A stretch of DNA of 64,000 bases from an uncultured Lachnospiraceae bacterium (GTDB lineage: Bacteria; Bacillota; Clostridia; Lachnospirales; Lachnospiraceae): assembly GCA_944381615.1 (NCBI GenBank), contig CALWLT010000009.1, forward strand, positions 1 to 64,000. Direction: 5' to 3'. The translations under genes were made by a program, and so were the position numbers. Below the pieces are notes generated by a model. It was not told the origin of the DNA. It was given only the letters and a program-made list of their open reading frames with translations, and did no database searches. This document shows positions 8,410 through 17,998 of the stretch, piece by piece. How positions within the stretch are numbered: position 1 is the stretch's first letter; the number at the start of each line of letters is the position of its first letter.

Positions 8410-9942
8410 ATGAAACATCTCTTTCTGCACCCCATCCTGACCGGGACGATCCTTCTGACCGCCGCCGGCTTCCTGAGCCGGATCCTCGGCTTTTTCTACC
8501 GCATTTTCCTGTCCCGGGCCATCGGCGCGGAAGGGCTCGGCCTTTACCAGATGATCTTTCCCGTGCACGGCATCGCGTTCGCGCTCTGCGCCGGCCCCAT
8601 TCAGACCGCCATTTCCCGGCTGACCGCCGCCGACGCCGCGAAGGGGCGCGCGCTTTTTAAGACGGGGCTCTCCATTTCCCTGGGCGCCGCTCTGGTCCTG
8701 ATGCTCCTGATCCGCGCCTGCTCCGGCTTCCTGGCCGAAACAGTCCTTCTCGAGCCGCGCTGCGCCCCGCTTCTTCCCGTCATGGCGCTCTCCATCCCCT
8801 TCTCGGCCGTCCACGCCTGCATCTGCGGCTACTATTACGGCCTGAAAAAAACCGCCGTCCCGGCCTTATCCCAGCTGGCCGAACAGTGCATCCGCATCAC
8901 GGCCGTTTTCCTGATCGCCGGCGTTTGCACTGAAAACGGCCTTCCCCTGACGGTTTCTCTGGCCGTCTGGGGCCTTCTGATCGGGGAGGCGGGCGCCGCG
9001 ATCGTAAGCTTTCTCTTCTACAGCTTTCAGCCCGCCCCCGGCAAAAACGCGCCTCAAAAGCAGGCGCAGAAACGCCGTTTTGCCGCCCTGGCCGCGCCTC
9101 TGATGGCCATGGCGCTTCCCCTGATGGGAAACCGCCTGATCCTGAATTTCCTGCAGAGCCTGGAAGCGATCTTCGTGCCCAGCCGCCTGGTCCTCTCCGG
9201 CCTCAGCCCGGAGGAGGCTTTAAGCCTCTACGGATCGCTGACCGGAATGGCGCTGCCCTTCATTTATTTCCCTTCCGCCATAACCAACTCCCTGGCCGTC
9301 GTCCTGCTGCCCGCCGTCTCCGAAGCCCAGGCCGCCGGAAACCGCGCCCGCATCCGCCGCAGCGTCTCCCTGGCCCTGCGCTACAGCCTGTCCATGGGCA
9401 TCCTCTGCATCGGGATCTTTACCCTGTTCGGCGATTCGCTGGGACAAAGCGTCTATCAGAGCAAAAGCGCCGGCCTCCTGATCCGCGCGCTCTGCTGGCT
9501 CTGCCCCTTTATGTACCTGTCCACTACCACAGGCAGCATTTTAAACGGTCTCGGCAAAACGTCGGCCGTCTTCCTCCATCACGCGATCTCCATGCTCCTT
9601 ACCCTGTCCTTCGTGGTCTTTGCCATCCCCCGCTTCGGGATCGCGGCCTACCTGGCGGGCCTGCTTCTCTCCGAGCTTCTGCTGGCCGCCCTCCATCTGC
9701 GCGCGCTCTCCCGGGAGATCCCGATCTTTTTGCCGGCCGGCCAGGCCGTGCTCTGTCCCGCCATAAGCCTCGTCCTCGCCGCGGGCATCCTCTTTTTTGC
9801 CGAACCGGCCCTGGCCCCCTTTTTCGCCCTGCTCCCGGCCGGCTTTCTCCCCGTCCTCTTCCGGGCCGGGCTGCTCTCCGTCCTCTATGCGGGAGGGCTT
9901 TTCCTGCTCGGGCGGCCAGGCCGCAGAAACCGGCCCGCCTGA
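8410..9942 (+). CDS. spoVB: SpoVB/MurJ-like polysaccharide flippase
   Basis: The 510-aa integral membrane protein of the MOP superfamily has about 14 hydrophobic segments and the family start, FLSRILGFFYRIFLSRAIGAEGLGLYQM. It should move lipid-linked cell-wall precursors across the membrane. SpoVB paralogues act in spore cortex synthesis, which suggests a spore-former. It is divergent from nhaC. No sporulation sigma promoter was recognised, and assignment to SpoVB over other MurJ-like paralogues rests on family resemblance only. Confidence 0.82.
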   Translation: MKHLFLHPILTGTILLTAAGFLSRILGFFYRIFLSRAIGAEGLGLYQMIFPVHGIAFALCAGPIQTAISRLTAADAAKGRALFKTGLSISLGAALVLMLLIRACSGFLAETVLLEPRCAPLLPVMALSIPFSAVHACICGYYYGLKKTAVPALSQLAEQCIRITAVFLIAGVCTENGLPLTVSLAVWGLLIGEAGAAIVSFLFYSFQPAPGKNAPQKQAQKRRFAALAAPLMAMALPLMGNRLILNFLQSLEAIFVPSRLVLSGLSPEEALSLYGSLTGMALPFIYFPSAITNSLAVVLLPAVSEAQAAGNRARIRRSVSLALRYSLSMGILCIGIFTLFGDSLGQSVYQSKSAGLLIRALCWLCPFMYLSTTTGSILNGLGKTSAVFLHHAISMLLTLSFVVFAIPRFGIAAYLAGLLLSELLLAALHLRALSREIPIFLPAGQAVLCPAISLVLAAGILFFAEPALAPFFALLPAGFLPVLFRAGLLSVLYAGGLFLLGRPGRRNRPA

Positions 9943-10008
9943 TGCGGCCGCGCGTGTTCTCCCGCAGAACGTCCCTGTAAAAAACCGGATAAAAATCTGA
10001 AAAGCCGG

Positions 10009-10037
10009 TTGACTTTGGTACGGATTCGTACTATAAT
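10009..10037 (+). promoter_or_regulatory. marR-MATE promoter with internal palindrome
   Basis: TTGACT (10009-10014), a 17-base spacer and TATAAT (10032-10037) form a near-consensus promoter. The spacer holds the inverted repeat GTACG-GATT-CGTAC (10018-10031) ending at the -10 box, which is a typical place for autorepression by a MarR dimer. Confidence 0.75.
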
Positions 10038-10086
10038 ACCCCTCGAACCTGCTGTAATCCGGAGAACCAGGGAAAGGAACAAACTT

Positions 10087-10560
10087 ATGGATGAATACCG
10101 GGAGGCGCTCCGGCGCCTGACACTTGCCATGAACCAGATTGACGGCCTTTATTACCGGGCGGCCAGAAAGCTGCGGATGAAAGACAACACGCTGTCTCTG
10201 CTCTACGCTCTGGACGACGGGCATTCCCATTCCCAGAAACAGATCTGCGAGGAATGGCTGATCCCCAAGACAACCATCAACACCATCGTGCGGGAGCTGG
10301 TCGGGCAGGGATACCTGCTCCTGGAGACAGAACCGCAGAGCCGGGAAAAAGCCCTGCGCCTGACGCCGGCCGGCCGTGCCTGGGCGAACAGAAACCTGGA
10401 AAAGCTCTACCGCATGGAGGAGGACGCCATGCGCCAGATGCTGTCCTCCCATTCCGGGGACTTTGTCCAGTCCTTTTCCGATTTCGCCGACTGCCTGAAG
10501 CACAGCTTTGACCAGACCTTTTCCTTTGCAGAGGAGACATCGACAGAAGAAAGCGGGTAA
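10087..10560 (+). CDS. MarR-family transcriptional regulator
   Basis: This 157-aa protein has the winged-helix layout of MarR: a helical N-terminus, an HTH at about 48-80 (KQICEEWLIPKTTINTIVRELV) and a wing ending SREKALRLTPAG. It lies eight bases before a MATE exporter, so it probably senses a toxic ligand and represses both genes. The start at 10087 follows AAAGGAA. An upstream in-frame ATG lies within the -35/spacer region and is rejected. Confidence 0.9.
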   Translation: MDEYREALRRLTLAMNQIDGLYYRAARKLRMKDNTLSLLYALDDGHSHSQKQICEEWLIPKTTINTIVRELVGQGYLLLETEPQSREKALRLTPAGRAWANRNLEKLYRMEEDAMRQMLSSHSGDFVQSFSDFADCLKHSFDQTFSFAEETSTEESG

Positions 10561-10568
10561 CAGAATTT

Positions 10569-11942
10569 ATGGACTCTAAATATTTATTCAGCCAGGTCGC
10601 GCCGGTACGGCTGTTTTTCATCGCCGCCATCCCCGGCGCGATCAGTATGCTGGCCTCCGCCCTGTATCAGCTTTTAGACGGCGTGTTCATCGGCCGCATC
10701 CTGGGCGAGACGGCGTTTGCCGCCATCAACCTGGCCATGCCCTTTGTCATCATCAATTTTTCCCTCGCCGATCTGATCGGCGTCGGTTCCTCCGTCCCTA
10801 TCTCGGTCAGCCTGGGGAGAAAAGACGAGGACGCCGCCAACAACTTCTTTACGTGCGCCTGCCTGATGATCGTCGGCACCGGCGTCCTGATCGGCGCCGC
10901 CCTCTTTGAGGCCGCGCCGCTTTTAATCCGCCAGATGGGAGCCGAGGGGGAGCTGGCAGATTTTGCCGTCCAGTATCTGCGGGTTTACGCCCTCTGCTCG
11001 CCGCTTACCACCATCATCTTCGCCGTAGATAACTTTCTTCGCATCTGCGGCCAGATCCGCGGCAGCATGTTCCTGAATATTTTTATGTCCGTTTTTACCG
11101 CCGCGCTGGAATTTACCTTCCTGGCCGTGTTCGGCTTCGGCGTCTGGGGCGCCGCGCTGGCGACCTGCCTCGGCATGGTTACCTGCGTCCTGATCGCGTT
11201 TTTTCCCTTCGTGCGCGGAAAACTCCTGCTGCACTTCTGCCGGCCGCGCTTTTCCCTGCGCATGATCCGCCAGATCATCGCCTGCGGAAGCCCGAACTTC
11301 TTAAATAACATCGCGGGGCGCATTACCTCCATCGTGATGAATTTCCTGCTGATCCGCCTGGGCGGCGCGCAGGCCGTCTCCGTCTACGGCATCCTGATGT
11401 ACGCCGACGGCGTCATCCAGCCGCTGCTCTACGGCATGTGCGACTCGCTGCAGCCCGCCGTGGGCTTTAACTGGGGCGCCGGCAACTACCGGCGGATCAA
11501 CGCGATCGAAAAATGCTGCTTCACGGCGGCGGCCGTCGTCTCCCTTGCCTCCGCCGCCGTCATCTTCCTCGCCCCGGAGGCGATTACCAGGCTGTTCGTC
11601 GGGGACGCGGACGCCGGGATGATGGCCATGTCGGTCACGGCGCTGAAGCTGTTCGCGCTTACCTACCTGACGCGCTGGTTTTCCTTCGCCACTCAGAGCT
11701 ATATGCTGGCGGTGGAAAATGCCCTGGCGGCGGCTCTGATCTCCGTCTCCACGGCGCTCTTTTTTCCGGTTCTCCTCCTCGCCGCATTCTGGCCGCTGGG
11801 CCTTGACGGCATCTGGATGAATTTTGCCGGGACCGCCCTTCTGGCCGCCGTCCTGGCCGCCGTCCTGTTAAAGCGCTTCTACAGAACCTTCCGGCGCATG
11901 CAGCGCGCGCAGGAGGAAGCGCATCCGCACACGGCTTCTTAA
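10569..11942 (+). CDS. MATE-family multidrug/cation efflux transporter
   Basis: The 457-aa transporter has twelve predicted helices in two homologous halves (first half GAISMLASALYQLLDGVFIG, second half CGSPNFLNNIAGRITSIVMN). It should expel drugs or metabolites using a Na+ or H+ gradient. It is the second gene of the marR operon and ends at a strong terminator. The substrate is unknown. Unlike the MATE gene at 29.4 kb it is intact. Confidence 0.92.
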   Translation: MDSKYLFSQVAPVRLFFIAAIPGAISMLASALYQLLDGVFIGRILGETAFAAINLAMPFVIINFSLADLIGVGSSVPISVSLGRKDEDAANNFFTCACLMIVGTGVLIGAALFEAAPLLIRQMGAEGELADFAVQYLRVYALCSPLTTIIFAVDNFLRICGQIRGSMFLNIFMSVFTAALEFTFLAVFGFGVWGAALATCLGMVTCVLIAFFPFVRGKLLLHFCRPRFSLRMIRQIIACGSPNFLNNIAGRITSIVMNFLLIRLGGAQAVSVYGILMYADGVIQPLLYGMCDSLQPAVGFNWGAGNYRRINAIEKCCFTAAAVVSLASAAVIFLAPEAITRLFVGDADAGMMAMSVTALKLFALTYLTRWFSFATQSYMLAVENALAAALISVSTALFFPVLLLAAFWPLGLDGIWMNFAGTALLAAVLAAVLLKRFYRTFRRMQRAQEEAHPHTAS

Positions 11943-11954
11943 GCGCACGTGAAA

Positions 11955-12010
11955 ACGCCGCGGGACTTTCCTCTTTTCTTCGCGAAAACGGGATTCCCGC
12001 GGCGTCTTTT
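11955..12010. terminator. Bidirectional terminator between MATE and metA
   Basis: Perfect 11-bp arms ACGCCGCGGGA (11955-11965) and TCCCGCGGCGT (11995-12005) are followed by CTTTTTA on plus and TTTTC on minus, between two convergent genes. Confidence 0.85.
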
Positions 12011-12930
12011 TACTGTTCTTCGCCGTACAGGTCGTAGGGCGTGACCTGGTAAACGTAATAATTCAGCCAGTTTGTATAGAGGGTGTTCGACATATTCCTC
12101 CACTTCAGCACCGGCATGGAGAAGGGATCGTTGTCTTCGTAATAATTAACTGGAACCGCCGGATCAAGCCCCTTTTTCAGATCCCGGTGGTACTCGTTGT
12201 TCAGCGTCATGCGGTCGTACTCCGGATGCCCCTGCATGAAAATCTGCCGGCCGTCGCGGCTCATGACCAGAAAGACGCCCGCCTCCTCCGAATTGGCCAG
12301 GATCTGCAGCTGCGGACATTTGAGGATATCGGCCTCGCGCACCTCCGTATAGCGGGAGTGCGGACAGTAGAAATAATCGTCCAGGCTGCGGACCAGCGGG
12401 ATCTTGCGGTGCAGCAGCCGGTGCAGGTAAATCCCCGACAGCTTCTGCTTCATCGGATATTTGGGAATCCCGTAATGATAGTAGAGACCCGCCTGCGCGC
12501 CCCAGCAGATGTGAAGCGTGGAGGTCACGCACCGCTTCGTCCACTCCATGATCTGCTTTAGCTCGTCCCAGTAATTGATCTCCTCAAACTCCATGTTTTC
12601 CACCGGCGCGCCGGTAATGATCATCCCGTCGTAGCGGTTTTTCCGGATCTCGTCGAACGTGACGTAAAACTGGTTCAGGTGCGTGGCCGACGTGTTTTTC
12701 GACGTGTGCGTGGACAGCATGAGAAACGTACAGTTGACCTGCAGCGGCGTATTGGACAGCGCCCGCAGAAGCTGTGTCTCCGTATCCTCCTTGATCGGCA
12801 TCAGGTTCAGGATCAGGATCTCCAGCGGACGGATATCCTGGCTCAGCGCGCGCTCCTCGTCCATCACAAAAATATTTTCGGATTCCAGAATCGCCCGCGC
12901 GGGCAGATCCTTCTGTACTTTAATCGGCAT
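12010..12930 (-). CDS. metA: Homoserine O-acetyltransferase, MetA type
   Basis: The 306-aa enzyme acylates homoserine in methionine synthesis. The nucleophile Cys142 (HICWGAQAG) and His235/Glu237 (QGHPEYD) are all present at family positions. Residue 111 is Glu (ITGAPVENMEF). Studies of Bacillus MetA link Glu111 to acetyl-CoA, and Gly to succinyl-CoA, so acetyl specificity is predicted despite the usual succinyltransferase name. It is the last gene of the run from 17.9 kb. No SAM riboswitch is seen in the short gap upstream. Confidence 0.94.
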   Translation of the reverse strand: MPIKVQKDLPARAILESENIFVMDEERALSQDIRPLEILILNLMPIKEDTETQLLRALSNTPLQVNCTFLMLSTHTSKNTSATHLNQFYVTFDEIRKNRYDGMIITGAPVENMEFEEINYWDELKQIMEWTKRCVTSTLHICWGAQAGLYYHYGIPKYPMKQKLSGIYLHRLLHRKIPLVRSLDDYFYCPHSRYTEVREADILKCPQLQILANSEEAGVFLVMSRDGRQIFMQGHPEYDRMTLNNEYHRDLKKGLDPAVPVNYYEDNDPFSMPVLKWRNMSNTLYTNWLNYYVYQVTPYDLYGEEQ

Positions 12931-12969
12931 GCGTTCTTCCTCTTTTCTCTGTGATCAGGCCGCCCCGCC

Positions 12970-14985
12970 TCATTCGCTCCTGGGGGCGCTCTCTCTGTCC
13001 TCTTTTCCGCTCTCTTTCTCCTCCTGCGAAGAAAGGAGCTCTAAAAATGCCTCCTCCGAAAGAATCGGGATCCCCAGCTCGCGGGCTTTCTGGTTCTTCG
13101 CGGATGTGGAGGCCGTGTCGTTGTTGATCAGATAATCCGTTCTGGAGGTTACGCTGCCCGTAACCTTTCCGCCGAAGCGCTCAATCTGCGCCTTTAACTC
13201 CGCCCGGTTCTTAAAATGCGTGACCGAGCCGGTAATCACGAAGGTCTTTCCCTCCAGAAGCGGCGTCTCCTCCCGCTCCTCTTCTGCCTCAATGTGAAGC
13301 TCCGCCAGCAGGCGATCCACCATCCGGCTGTTTTCTTCTTCGGCGAAAAAGGAAACCCAGGCGTCCGCCAGCACGCCGCCGATCCCATCGACGGCCGTCA
13401 GCTCGTCCCGCCCGGCATGGCGCATGGCCTCGAAATCGTTGTGAAAATGGCGGCAGATCAGCTTCGCGTTGGCCAGGCCGATGCCGGCGATCCCCAGGCC
13501 GTAAATGACCCGGGGCAGCGTCGTGTCCGACGCTTTTCTGACCGCCTCCAGAAGATTCTCGTACGACTTCTGCCCGAAGCCCTCCATCTGCACGATCGTC
13601 TCCTCATGACGGTCCAGATGAAACAGATCCGCAAACTCATGGATCAGGCCGATGCCGATGAATTTTTCCAGCGTAGCTTCCGAAAGTCCCGTGATATTCA
13701 GCGCGTCCCGGCTGACGAAAAGCTCGAAGCGCTTGATCTTTTTCGCCTGACATTCCGGATTGGCGCAAAACAGCACTTTCACGTCGCTGTCCTGGCGGAC
13801 CTGCGTGGGGCCGCCGCAGACCGGGCAGATCTGCGGCACATCCCGCACGCCGCTGCGCGTCAGGTTGTCGGCGATCTGGGGGATAATCATATTGGCCTTG
13901 TAGACCGTAATCCGATCGCCCGCCCCCAGCTCCAGAGCTTCCATAATGCTTAAATTATGCACGCTGGCCCGGCTGACCGTCGTCCCTTCCAGCTCCACCG
14001 GCTCAAACACGGCCACCGGGTTAATCAGCCCCGTGCGCGAAGCGCTCCACTCGATGTAGCGAAGCGTCGTCTCCTGCGTCTCGTCCTCCCATTTAAAGGC
14101 GATGGAATCGCGGGGAAATTTCGCCGTGCGCCCCAGCGAGCGGCCGTACTCGATATCGTCAAACAGAAGCACCAGACCGTCGGACGGGATGTCGTTTTTC
14201 TCCACCGCCTGCGCAAACTCCTTTACCGCTCCCGGGAGCGACTCCCGGTTCACGCGCCGGTACTCCACCACGTCGAAGCCCTGGCCCTTTAACCAGGCAA
14301 ACTGCTTTTCGCGGGAATTGTCAAAATCCACGCCCTCCGCCCCGACCAGGCTGAAGGCGTAAAAATGGACGTTCCGCTCTGCCGTGATCCCGCTGTTTAA
14401 CTGGCGCACCGAACCGCTGCACAGATTGCGGGGATTCTTGTAGCGGGCGCCGGCGTCCTCAATCTGTCCGTTGATGCGGTAAAAGTCCGAATAGAGAATG
14501 ACCGCCTCGCCCCGCACGATCAGCTGCCCCTTATAGGAGATCCGCAGCGGAATGTTGGCAAACGTCCGCGCGTTGGCCGTAATGACCTCTCCGATCTCGC
14601 CGTTTCCGCGCGTTACCGCCTTGGCAAGCGCCCCGTCCTCGTACGTGAGGACGATCGTCAGCCCGTCCATCTTCCAGGAGAGCAGGCCCGTCTGATCGCC
14701 CAGCCAGTCCGCCAGCTCCTCCACGCTCTTTGTCTTGTTCAGCGAGAGCATCGGGCTCTCATGCCGCTCCCGCGGCAGCGCGCTGACCACCTCGTAGCCC
14801 ACGTTCTGCGTGGGGCTCTGCGCCAGCACAATCCCCGTCTCCTTCTCCAGCGCCGCCAGCTCATCATAGAGCCGGTCGTACTCATAATTGCTCATGATCT
14901 CCCGGCTCTCCTGATAATAGGCGCGGCCCGCCTCGCGAAGCAGCGCGACCAGCTCGCGGATCCGTTTCGTCCTGTCTTCAGCCAT
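12970..14985 (-). CDS. ligA: NAD+-dependent DNA ligase LigA, divergent
   Basis: The 671-aa ligase seals nicks using NAD+. Domains in order are the NAD-binding Ia region (YYQESREIMSNYEYDRLYDEL), the adenylation site with Lys105 in WKMDG, an OB fold, a four-cysteine zinc motif (CPVCGG ... CANPEC), HhH repeats and a BRCT domain from about 585. Motifs differ from the usual form: TRGNGEIGEVIT replaces the common TRGDGxxGEDVT. It sits 17 bases after the RluF-type gene. It could be the main ligase or a divergent second copy, and the window cannot decide. Confidence 0.9.
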   Translation of the reverse strand: MAEDRTKRIRELVALLREAGRAYYQESREIMSNYEYDRLYDELAALEKETGIVLAQSPTQNVGYEVVSALPRERHESPMLSLNKTKSVEELADWLGDQTGLLSWKMDGLTIVLTYEDGALAKAVTRGNGEIGEVITANARTFANIPLRISYKGQLIVRGEAVILYSDFYRINGQIEDAGARYKNPRNLCSGSVRQLNSGITAERNVHFYAFSLVGAEGVDFDNSREKQFAWLKGQGFDVVEYRRVNRESLPGAVKEFAQAVEKNDIPSDGLVLLFDDIEYGRSLGRTAKFPRDSIAFKWEDETQETTLRYIEWSASRTGLINPVAVFEPVELEGTTVSRASVHNLSIMEALELGAGDRITVYKANMIIPQIADNLTRSGVRDVPQICPVCGGPTQVRQDSDVKVLFCANPECQAKKIKRFELFVSRDALNITGLSEATLEKFIGIGLIHEFADLFHLDRHEETIVQMEGFGQKSYENLLEAVRKASDTTLPRVIYGLGIAGIGLANAKLICRHFHNDFEAMRHAGRDELTAVDGIGGVLADAWVSFFAEEENSRMVDRLLAELHIEAEEEREETPLLEGKTFVITGSVTHFKNRAELKAQIERFGGKVTGSVTSRTDYLINNDTASTSAKNQKARELGIPILSEEAFLELLSSQEEKESGKEDRESAPRSE

Positions 14986-15002
14986 GATTGACTCCCATCT
15001 TT

Positions 15003-15830
15003 TTACTCCGGCCGGCGGCCGTTCTCATTTCCGCTTGTTCTTCCGGCCGTACTCCCGCCGGCCCGCTCCGATCCGCCTGTATTCTCCAGCAGGCGCAGAA
15101 GCTCTGCCCGCTCCGCGCCGGCAACCTCCCGCCACTCGCCCGCCTTCATCTCTCCCAGGCGGATATTCAGGACGCGGATTCTTTTCAGCGACCGCACGCG
15201 CCAGCCCAGCGCCTCGCACATCCGCCGGATCTGGCGGTTCAGCCCCTGCGTCAGGATAATCCGGAAGCTTCTCTCCCCCGTCTTCTCTGCCGTGCAGGGC
15301 CGGGTAACCGTATCCAGAATCGGAACGCCGGCCCGCATGCGGGCCAGAAATTCCTCCGTGACCGGCCGGTCAACCGTGACCAGATATTCCTTCTCATGCC
15401 CGTAACGGGCCCGCAGAATCCGGTTGACCAGCTCGCCCTCGTTGGTCATCAGGATCAGGCCCTCCGAATCCTTGTCAAGCCGTCCCACCGGATAGATCCG
15501 GACGGGATAGTGCAGAAATTCCACGATATTCTGCGCCCGGTCGCGGTCCGAGGTCGTGCAGACCACGCCGCGCGGCTTGTAGACCGCCAGCAGCACCGGG
15601 CGATCCCGTCCCTCGATCTCCCGGCCGGAAACGGCGACCCTCTGTCCCGGAAACACCCGCGTCCCCGGCTCCGCCCGTCTCCCGTCCACGGTAATCTCCC
15701 CCGCTTCTGCCAGCCGGTCCGCCTCCCGTCTCGAACAGACGCCGGCCTCGCTCAGAAATTTATTCAGGCGGACGCCGGCCTCTTTTACCTCCGGATCCGC
15801 CGGTTTCCTTTTCCAATCTTCCTGTCCCAT
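15003..15830 (-). CDS. rluF: RluF-type 23S rRNA pseudouridine synthase
   Basis: This 275-aa protein has an N-terminal S4 RNA-binding domain (RLNKFLSEAGVCSRREADRL, 21-40) followed by a RluB/RluF catalytic domain with the nucleophile Asp119 in PVGRLDKDSEGL. The C-terminal ~30 residues are low-complexity (GGSERAGGSTAGRTSGNENG). It should isomerise a uridine in 23S rRNA. The exact site is inferred from family similarity. It is in a run with queA upstream and ligA downstream. Confidence 0.88.
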   Translation of the reverse strand: MGQEDWKRKPADPEVKEAGVRLNKFLSEAGVCSRREADRLAEAGEITVDGRRAEPGTRVFPGQRVAVSGREIEGRDRPVLLAVYKPRGVVCTTSDRDRAQNIVEFLHYPVRIYPVGRLDKDSEGLILMTNEGELVNRILRARYGHEKEYLVTVDRPVTEEFLARMRAGVPILDTVTRPCTAEKTGERSFRIILTQGLNRQIRRMCEALGWRVRSLKRIRVLNIRLGEMKAGEWREVAGAERAELLRLLENTGGSERAGGSTAGRTSGNENGRRPE

Positions 15831-15898
15831 TTCGCCCGCTTTCTTCTCCGCAGCCCCTGTCCCGCACGGGCCAAAGCGCCCGCGCCGAATCCGCCGCC

Positions 15899-16924
15899 TC
15901 AGATAATCAACATCGCGTCCCCGAAGCTGAAAAACCGGTATTTCATCCGGATCGCTTCCTCATAGGCCGCCAGGATCCGCTCCCGGCCTGCCAGCGCCGA
16001 CACCAGCATGACCAGCGTCGATTCCGGCAGATGGAAATTCGTGATCAGCCCGTCCAGGATCTTAAACCGGTATCCCGGATAAATGAAAATATCCGTCCAG
16101 CCGCTGCATGCGCGGATGCTTCCGTCCTCCGCGGCCGCCGACTCCAGCGTGCGGCAGCTGGTCGTCCCCACGCAGATCACGCGGCCGCCCTCCGCGCGCG
16201 TCCGGTTAATACATTCGGCCGCCTCTTCCTCGATCCGGTAAAATTCCGAGTGCATATGGTGCTCCGTGACTTCGCTTACCTTGACCGGCCGGAAGGTCCC
16301 CAGGCCCACATGGAGCGTCACGCGCGCGATCCGCACGCCCATGGCCTCAATCCGGGCCAGCAGCTCCTCCGTAAAATGCAGTCCCGCCGTGGGCGCCGCC
16401 GCGGATCCCTCATGTTTCGCATAAACCGTCTGATAGCGGTTTTTATCCTTCAGCGGATGCGTAATATAAGGAGGAAGCGGCATCTGGCCCAGCCGGTCCA
16501 GAATCTCCTCGAAAATCCCTTCATAGGAAAAACGGATCAGCCGGTTCCCCTCCTCCACCACGTCGATGACCGTGCCAGTCAGAAGCCCGTCCCCGAAGGA
16601 AATGACTGTGCCCGGCCGCGCCTTCTTTCCCGGCTTTACCAGCGTCTCCCACACGTCCTTCTCCCGCCGCTTTAAAAGCAGGATCTCGATCCGCGCGTTT
16701 GTCCCTTCCCTGCTCCCGATCAGGCGCGCCGGAATGACCTTCGTGTCGTTGAGCACCAGGCAGTCGCCCGGCCGCAGATACGACAAAATATCACTGAAAA
16801 CCCGGTGTTCCCGCTCCCCGGTATCCTTATGCAGAACCAGCAGGCGCGACGAAGCGCGATCCTCCAGCGGATCCTGCGCGATCAGCTCCTGCGGCAGATC
16901 ATAATAAAAATCCTTTACATCCAT
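15899..16924 (-). CDS. queA: S-adenosylmethionine:tRNA ribosyltransferase-isomerase QueA
   Basis: The 341-aa enzyme transfers the ribosyl group of SAM to preQ1 in tRNA to form epoxyqueuosine. It shows the family N-terminus ([18 protein letters not shown]), the central [17 protein letters not shown] and the C-terminal [11 protein letters not shown] and [16 protein letters not shown] motifs. The length is typical. No other queuosine genes (tgt, queG) are visible in the window. Confidence 0.95.
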   Translation of the reverse strand: MDVKDFYYDLPQELIAQDPLEDRASSRLLVLHKDTGEREHRVFSDILSYLRPGDCLVLNDTKVIPARLIGSREGTNARIEILLLKRREKDVWETLVKPGKKARPGTVISFGDGLLTGTVIDVVEEGNRLIRFSYEGIFEEILDRLGQMPLPPYITHPLKDKNRYQTVYAKHEGSAAAPTAGLHFTEELLARIEAMGVRIARVTLHVGLGTFRPVKVSEVTEHHMHSEFYRIEEEAAECINRTRAEGGRVICVGTTSCRTLESAAAEDGSIRACSGWTDIFIYPGYRFKILDGLITNFHLPESTLVMLVSALAGRERILAAYEEAIRMKYRFFSFGDAMLII

Positions 16925-16980
16925 GTTCCTTTGCCTCTCTTACCCGTCTGCCCCCGCGCGCCGCCTTTTCGGCAGACTTT

Positions 16981-17078
16981 CTCTATTCCGCTGTTCCTCT
17001 GCCGCGGCCGTCCCAGGCGCCTCTTCTCTATTCCGCCGCCGCGGCCGTCCCGGACGCCTCTTCTCCATCCGCCGCCGC
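16981..17078. repeat. ~37-bp imperfect repeat overlapping the end of the next gene
   Basis: About three copies carry TCTATTCCG..GCCGCGGCCGTCCC..GCGCCTCTT. The last copies lie inside the 3' end of the gene ending at 17028 and encode its repeated Ala-rich C-terminus (TAAAADGEEASGTAAAAE), while the first lies beyond its stop codon. Confidence 0.6.
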
Positions 17079-17879
17079 GGCCGTCTCATCCGTCTCTTCC
17101 CCGGCCGCCGCACCGCTTTCCGCCTGCATATAGTCCGGCCCGTTTTTCAGAAACGCGATCCGCTCCGCCAGCGCCGGATCCGCCTCGCAGGCCGCCGCCA
17201 GCGCCCGATCCACCTGCACGCTTAACAGGCGCACATCCTCATTCGCGGAAAGCTGATCCCAGAACGCCTGCAGCTCCTGCGTCGTCTCCCCGTCATAAAT
17301 GCGGTACTGCCCGTCTCCCTCCTGCAGCACATACACGCGGATCAGCCCCGGCGCGGGCGTCTCCACGCCCCGGTAGCGCACCTCATAATATACGTAAGCC
17401 GCCGTCTCATGCTCCGCCAGGCCGGACGTCGTATAGCAGGAAATATTCTGATAGCCGTCCACATACTGCCGCTGCTGTTCAAATTCCCGCAAAAACAGCT
17501 CCTCCTCGCTCGTATCCTGCGAGGTAAACAGCGACATGAATTCCGCCGTGTTGCAGTCCGTGATCGCGAGGAAATAGCGCTCCATCAGATACTGGATATT
17601 CGGATCGGCGTCCTTTTCCAGAATGCTGCCGCCGAAGTCCTGGATATACTGGCTGGTGTCCGGCTCGATGACCGGCATCTGCTCCGGATCCGCCGTCGCC
17701 TCCGTATGGGGCGCGGACGATCCCTGCTCCTGCCGCCGCCGGATCTCTCCCGATACCATGACTGCGATAATAATCAGAATCGCAGTGAGCGGAATCAGGA
17801 GCAAAAGCAGATACCGGCGGATCGCCTGATCCGGATCCCGCCTGCGGCTCTTCCCCTGCTTTTTCCTGCTCTCTCCCAA
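17028..17879 (-). CDS. Membrane-anchored protein of unknown function
   Basis: This 283-aa protein is not recognised. It has a basic N-terminus (KKQGKSRRR), one transmembrane helix at about 23-43, an acidic linker and an extracytoplasmic domain of ~170 residues rich in aromatic residues (YLMERYFLAITDCNTAEFMSL begins it), which resembles small NTF2-like or SnoaL-like cups. That is only an impression. The Ala/Glu tail is repetitive. The start is TTG, chosen because GGAGG lies eight bases upstream. It is the first gene of the queA-rluF-ligA-metA run. Confidence 0.65.
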   Translation of the reverse strand: MGESRKKQGKSRRRDPDQAIRRYLLLLLIPLTAILIIIAVMVSGEIRRRQEQGSSAPHTEATADPEQMPVIEPDTSQYIQDFGGSILEKDADPNIQYLMERYFLAITDCNTAEFMSLFTSQDTSEEELFLREFEQQRQYVDGYQNISCYTTSGLAEHETAAYVYYEVRYRGVETPAPGLIRVYVLQEGDGQYRIYDGETTQELQAFWDQLSANEDVRLLSVQVDRALAAACEADPALAERIAFLKNGPDYMQAESGAAAGEETDETAAAADGEEASGTAAAAE

Positions 17880-17998
17880 ATCGACCGCCTCCGTTCGCTG
17901 TCCGCCGTCTTTTCTTTTCTCTAAATTCCGCTTTATTCTAACAAAACGGCGCTAAAAAAGCAAGGCCAAAGCGGCCCGCGATATTTTTTGAAAAGATC

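Noticed and set aside
12930..12970. SAM riboswitch before metA
   Set aside because: The gap is only ~40 bases and metA appears to be read from the upstream genes.
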